Shown piece by piece: positions 61,373 through 64,000 of a stretch of 64,000 nt of DNA; position 1 is the stretch's first letter, and each line of letters opens with the position of its first letter. The position numbers were made by a program, and so were the translations under genes. The notes under the pieces are model-generated. The model was not told the DNA's origin and did no database searches. It saw nothing but the letters and a program-made list of their open reading frames with translations. The DNA lies in contig NZ_NISK01000001.1 of NCBI RefSeq assembly GCF_002205675.1, positions 305,054 through 369,053 on the forward strand, given 5' to 3'. The stretch comes from Sphingopyxis bauzanensis. Lineage in GTDB: Bacteria; Pseudomonadota; Alphaproteobacteria; Sphingomonadales; Sphingomonadaceae.

Positions 61373-62110
61373 ATGCTTACCCATCCCACGCTCGATCAGC
61401 TTAATCACCTCGGCCTCTATGGCATGGCCAAGGCGTTCGGTGCCATGGCGACAAACGACGATGCGCGAACGCTCAGCCATGCCGAATGGCTGGGCTTGAT
61501 CCTCGACCATGAGCTGACCTGGCGTCAGGAAAAGCGGATGGCAGCGCGGCTACGCCACGCCAAACTGCGCCACCGCGCCGTTCCCGAAGATATCGACTAC
61601 CGGACACCGCGCGGGCTCGACCGGCGCTTTATGGAAGCCCTTCTCAAGGGTGACTGGATCAAAGGTCACGACAATCTCGTCATCACCGGTCCGACCGGAA
61701 CGGGCAAGAGCTGGTTGTCCTGTGCCATTGGGCACCAGGCCTGCCGCGACAATCTGTCGGTCCTCTACGTCCGGCTTGGCAAGCTGCTCGACGAACTGAG
61801 CGTGGCGCGCGGCGATGGACGTATTGCGGTACGGCTGAAAAGCCTCGCGCGCATCGACCTGCTCATCCTCGACGACTGGGGACTGGAGCCGCTCAACGCC
61901 AATGCCCGCCATCATCTGCTTGAGATACTTGAGGACCGGTACGGCAATCGATCCACCCTCGTCACCAGCCAGCTTCCCGTGACAAAATGGCACGAACTGA
62001 TCGGCGACGCGACTTACGCCGACGCCATCCTGGATCGCCTCGTTCACAACGCCCACCGCGTCACTCTCGAAGGTGACTCGCTGCGACGCCCGCACCCACA
62101 GACTGCTTGA
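61373..62110 (+). CDS. istB: IS21-family helper ATPase IstB
   Basis: A 245-aa AAA+ ATPase related to DnaC that remodels target DNA for IstA. Walker A GPTGTGKS is at 106-113, Walker B IDLLILDDWG near 162-171. AAGGAG precedes ATG 61373 by 6 nt. Intact. Confidence 0.95.
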   Translation: MLTHPTLDQLNHLGLYGMAKAFGAMATNDDARTLSHAEWLGLILDHELTWRQEKRMAARLRHAKLRHRAVPEDIDYRTPRGLDRRFMEALLKGDWIKGHDNLVITGPTGTGKSWLSCAIGHQACRDNLSVLYVRLGKLLDELSVARGDGRIAVRLKSLARIDLLILDDWGLEPLNANARHHLLEILEDRYGNRSTLVTSQLPVTKWHELIGDATYADAILDRLVHNAHRVTLEGDSLRRPHPQTA

Positions 62111-62159
62111 CCAAAATACGAATACCGTGAAAGCAAATCACGTCGATGACGGCTCTGAG

Positions 62160-62250
62160 CCGTGCGCGGCATCAGATCGGAATCCCGCGCGGGATCAGAT
62201 CGGAACGATGCGCGTGATCATGTCGGTATCCCTGCGCGGGATCGTCGGAA
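62160..62250 (-). repeat. Right-end array of four repeats of the IS21 element
   Basis: Four units of about 23 bp (62160, 62183, 62206 and 62229), the inverse of the left array, with the core GCGCGGGATCAGATCGGAA on the plus strand. They end at the right terminus of the element. Confidence 0.82.
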
Positions 62251-62256
62251 TCCGCA

Positions 62257-62880
62257 GTAAGAAGACGCTTGTCTTGATTGTCCTTCAGAAGGACGTAATC
62301 AATATAGTACCGATAAAACAATCTCCTGCCGCCCGTCCTGCGCAGGTTAGACCCCCTTTTCACAAATGGTGGCGCCGCGCCAATAGGGGGCTGCAGCCAT
62401 CCCTCGGGCGCAAACGGCCGCAATCGCCTAAGAAAGTTCCAGCGAACCTGCCCTTCGTCAGCGAGTACCAGCCAATCGCAAAAAAATTTCTGGCTGCCCA
62501 GAAGTGCCGTTCCACTGCAGTAGCTCGTCGTTGTGACAAGGTCCATTGACAAACCCGGCGACGCTCTCCGAGTGAAACGGCATGAATTCCTGATGGTCCT
62601 TGCGTCGACGCCGGGCCGCCTGCGATCACGGCTTAGAGAGAGTTCGACTTTGCCCAATCCGAACTTGTCGAAGTCGGGAATCGTGTTTCTCTATCGCGAA
62701 TTGACAGGGACGTAAGGCTTCATCCGAAAAACCATCCCGGAGGCCCTAACTCCCTCGGAGGCGCTGGCTCGGCGATTTTTACGGTTCGATGTCAGAGATC
62801 CCTGTGTTTTGCGGGGGACGCGAACCGCCTACATATCTTATGGAAAGCTACTGGAGGCAGAATGAGCTTAACAGCGGATT
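62257..62880. other. Gene-poor stretch between IS21 and the relaxase region
   Basis: This 624-base stretch is less GC-rich than the core chromosome. Short frames exist on both strands, but none has both an SD and a recognisable family. It may be a degenerated part of an integrated mobilisable element or plasmid. A lone GAACTTGTCGAAGTCGGGA (about 62660) resembles half of a family B repeat. Confidence 0.4.
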
Positions 62881-63153
62881 TCAGCGGCTGACGGGATAGA
62901 GTGAACGCAACGTGGTCACACGCATTGTCGAGCGCATGGCGGCGCTCAACATCTTGCGATCTTGTGGCGCCACGGCCCAATTCGCTGGGATTTGGCGACC
63001 GTTAAGCGCTTCCACCAAGCCAGCGTGCCTCGCTGCCAACAGCCGGTCAGCGAGCCGGACGATTAGCAATGCAAACAGGCGCGGCATTTCGCGCATAAAA
63101 ATAACCGTGACATACACGGCAACGACCACGGCAATTGGTTCAACGATAAACAT
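62881..63153 (-). CDS. Small membrane protein next to a relaxase gene
   Basis: A 90-aa protein: MFIVEPIAVVVAVYVTVIFM is a transmembrane helix, followed by a basic cytoplasmic part (RLADRLLAARHAGLVEALNG, then APQDRKMLSAAMRSTMR). GAGGAG lies 9 nt before ATG 63153. It is downstream of the MobA/MobL-like gene on the same strand. Family unknown; a mobilisation role is inferred only from position. Confidence 0.6.
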   Translation of the reverse strand: MFIVEPIAVVVAVYVTVIFMREMPRLFALLIVRLADRLLAARHAGLVEALNGRQIPANWAVAPQDRKMLSAAMRSTMRVTTLRSLYPVSR

Positions 63154-63318
63154 TCTATTTTCTCCTCTGATCTTCGGATCACCTCCTCCGCTCAATTCTC
63201 TCCTCCTCGTCGGGCCGGCATGCATAGCGGTCCGTTCCTTCCAAAGCGGCAGAAACGGCAGCGCGATATTCGGGATTTGCGGCACCAGGCGTTGTCGGTG
63301 CCCGGTGCCGCCACGATC

Positions 63319-63966
63319 TCAGCTGGAGATTTGGGACGTCGCCGCCGCCAGGACATATTGCGGCGGGACGATCCCGGTCCAGTCCCACCAGCGCTCCGCG
63401 AGGCGCTTGCGGGAGTTTTCCGTCCGCAGCCAGTTCTGCCGAACCTTGCCGTAATCGCGGTGATCCGGGTCATATCCTCGCAAGGTAATGAGGAAATGCA
63501 CGTGCGGTGCGATTTCGGGCTGATCGTCGGTTTCTGCTTGGTGATGGATCGCCCAGTCGACGACCATGCCGCGGGCCACGAGATAATCCTCGGCAAAGCC
63601 TTCGATCAGATTGCGCCAGAAGGCGAGCTCCTCATGGCGCGGCAGGCTGCCGACGCAGTGGGCAATGGTCGGCTCGTCGGGCCGATACCGGGCTGCATTT
63701 TCGTCGGCCTGCGCCCATAGCGCAATTCCCCCGAGCTTGGGTCCGGCGGCGCGCGCTGGAGCACATCGGCCCGCCGCCGCAAGGTCGGAGCGCGACGCCC
63801 AGTTCGGCGTCGGACCCCACTCATCGACGCTATTCTGGCGGTTGATGTAAGCGTAGCTCGCCTGCGCCGTACGGTGGGTGCGCAAGAGTTCGGGCGTATA
63901 ACGGCTTGAGCGGTCCCGGATCACATAGCGGGTGTTGAACGGGCGGAGGTTGTGGATGGTCGTCAT
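63319..63966 (-). CDS. MobA/MobL-family relaxase-like protein
   Basis: A 215-aa protein resembling the N-terminal nicking domain of MobA/MobL relaxases. The metal-binding His motif is EIAPHVHFLITLRG, and VVDWAIHHQ and RQNWLRTENSRKRL match the family context. Typical members are longer and start with YHLxxK; here the start differs and the protein is short, so it may be truncated or a divergent form. The upstream gene, if any, lies past the right edge. Confidence 0.7.
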   Translation of the reverse strand: MTTIHNLRPFNTRYVIRDRSSRYTPELLRTHRTAQASYAYINRQNSVDEWGPTPNWASRSDLAAAGRCAPARAAGPKLGGIALWAQADENAARYRPDEPTIAHCVGSLPRHEELAFWRNLIEGFAEDYLVARGMVVDWAIHHQAETDDQPEIAPHVHFLITLRGYDPDHRDYGKVRQNWLRTENSRKRLAERWWDWTGIVPPQYVLAAATSQISS

Positions 63967-64000
63967 TTGGTACGTCTTTCTACAAAGGACAAAGGGACCG

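Larger units (their letters stand above)
59613..62256 (+). mobile_element. IS21-family insertion sequence, complete, about 2.64 kb
   Basis: The element contains istA and istB in the usual order. Its ends share TGCGGATTCCGA in inverted orientation (59613-59624 and 62245-62256), starting TG and ending CA as in IS21. Each end has an array of about 23-bp repeats: six at the left, four inverted at the right. No target-site duplication is visible: the flanks read GGCGGC (left) and GTAAGA (right), so the copy may be old or recombined. Both genes are intact. Confidence 0.88.

Noticed and set aside
62172..62657. 161-codon minus-strand frame overlapping the IS right end
   Set aside because: It runs into the IS terminal repeats, has no SD and no recognisable family; its middle part looks like random GC-rich translation.
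62533..62715. 60-codon plus-strand frame after the IS element
   Set aside because: It contains a few protein-like residues but lacks an SD and any known domain; insufficient to call a gene.
62780..62826. GGTTCGATG/GTTCGCG-like T-loop sequence as a possible tRNA or att-site fragment
   Set aside because: No acceptor or anticodon stem can be folded around it; no complete tRNA was found anywhere in the window.

Overview
The window is GC-rich, densely packed alphaproteobacterial chromosome, most likely from the Sphingomonadales and probably a Sphingopyxis-like organism. That assignment is inferred from gene content and protein style: an aa3 oxidase operon with SURF1 and DUF983, class I LysRS, eukaryote-type NADP-IDH, a CoxB with Ala/Pro-rich tails, an RcnB-like protein, and typical sphingomonad palindromic repeats. 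No 16S rRNA or tRNA gene is present to confirm it.

Layout. 1-9.2 kb: the 5' tip of rpsB (minus), phospholipid synthesis (psd-pssA), icd, a CPA2 antiporter, an M16 peptidase and a nitrilase-family amidase. 9.3-17.1 kb: a small secreted protein, Nudix hydrolase, DUF4126 membrane protein, ferredoxin-reductase-like flavoprotein, a LytS/LytTR two-component pair divergent from a LuxR-type regulator, and a diguanylate cyclase. 17.2-26 kb: one long minus-strand operon ctaC-ctaD-ctaB-(49-aa membrane protein)-ctaG-ctaE-DUF983-SURF1-thrC-methyltransferase that builds cytochrome aa3 oxidase. 26.1-30.1 kb: plus-strand pyrE-pdxJ-(membrane protein)-acpS-lepB-AI-2E transporter, with three successive 4-nt stop/start overlaps. 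30.1-35.3 kb: FKBP isomerase, rpsU, class II aldolase, an orphan 2Fe-2S protein, a repeat-rich RcnB-like protein and a secreted amidohydrolase.

35.4-46.3 kb: a PAS-GGDEF-EAL-PilZ protein, fatty acid desaturase, lysS-DUF3291-asparaginase-like operon, an alcohol dehydrogenase remnant, a PilZ protein, a GIY-YIG pseudogene boxed by inverted repeats, a DinG-like helicase and SixA. 46.5-50.2 kb: two tiny membrane proteins, then the operon rpmF-plsX-fabH-ihfA-merR. 50.3-59.5 kb: MAPEG and MBL proteins, YdeI-like protein, aspartic protease, YgfZ, pyrC, RarD, several small envelope proteins, GNAT-DUF1330, a lipoprotein and CsbD. 59.6-64 kb is mobile: a complete IS21-family element (istA/istB between arrays of 23-bp repeats), followed by a gene-poor stretch, a small membrane protein and a MobA/MobL-type relaxase.

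Most of the window is housekeeping: respiration, lipid and nucleotide synthesis, translation and c-di-GMP signalling. The less ordinary signals are the palindromic repeat families (one pair enclosing a dead GIY-YIG nuclease), the seven 12-residue DxNxDG-type loops in the RcnB-like protein, several undersized unknown membrane proteins locked into operons by translational coupling, and the IS21/relaxase junction at the right edge. Start codons were chosen by ribosome-binding site and family N-terminus; several are GTG or TTG.
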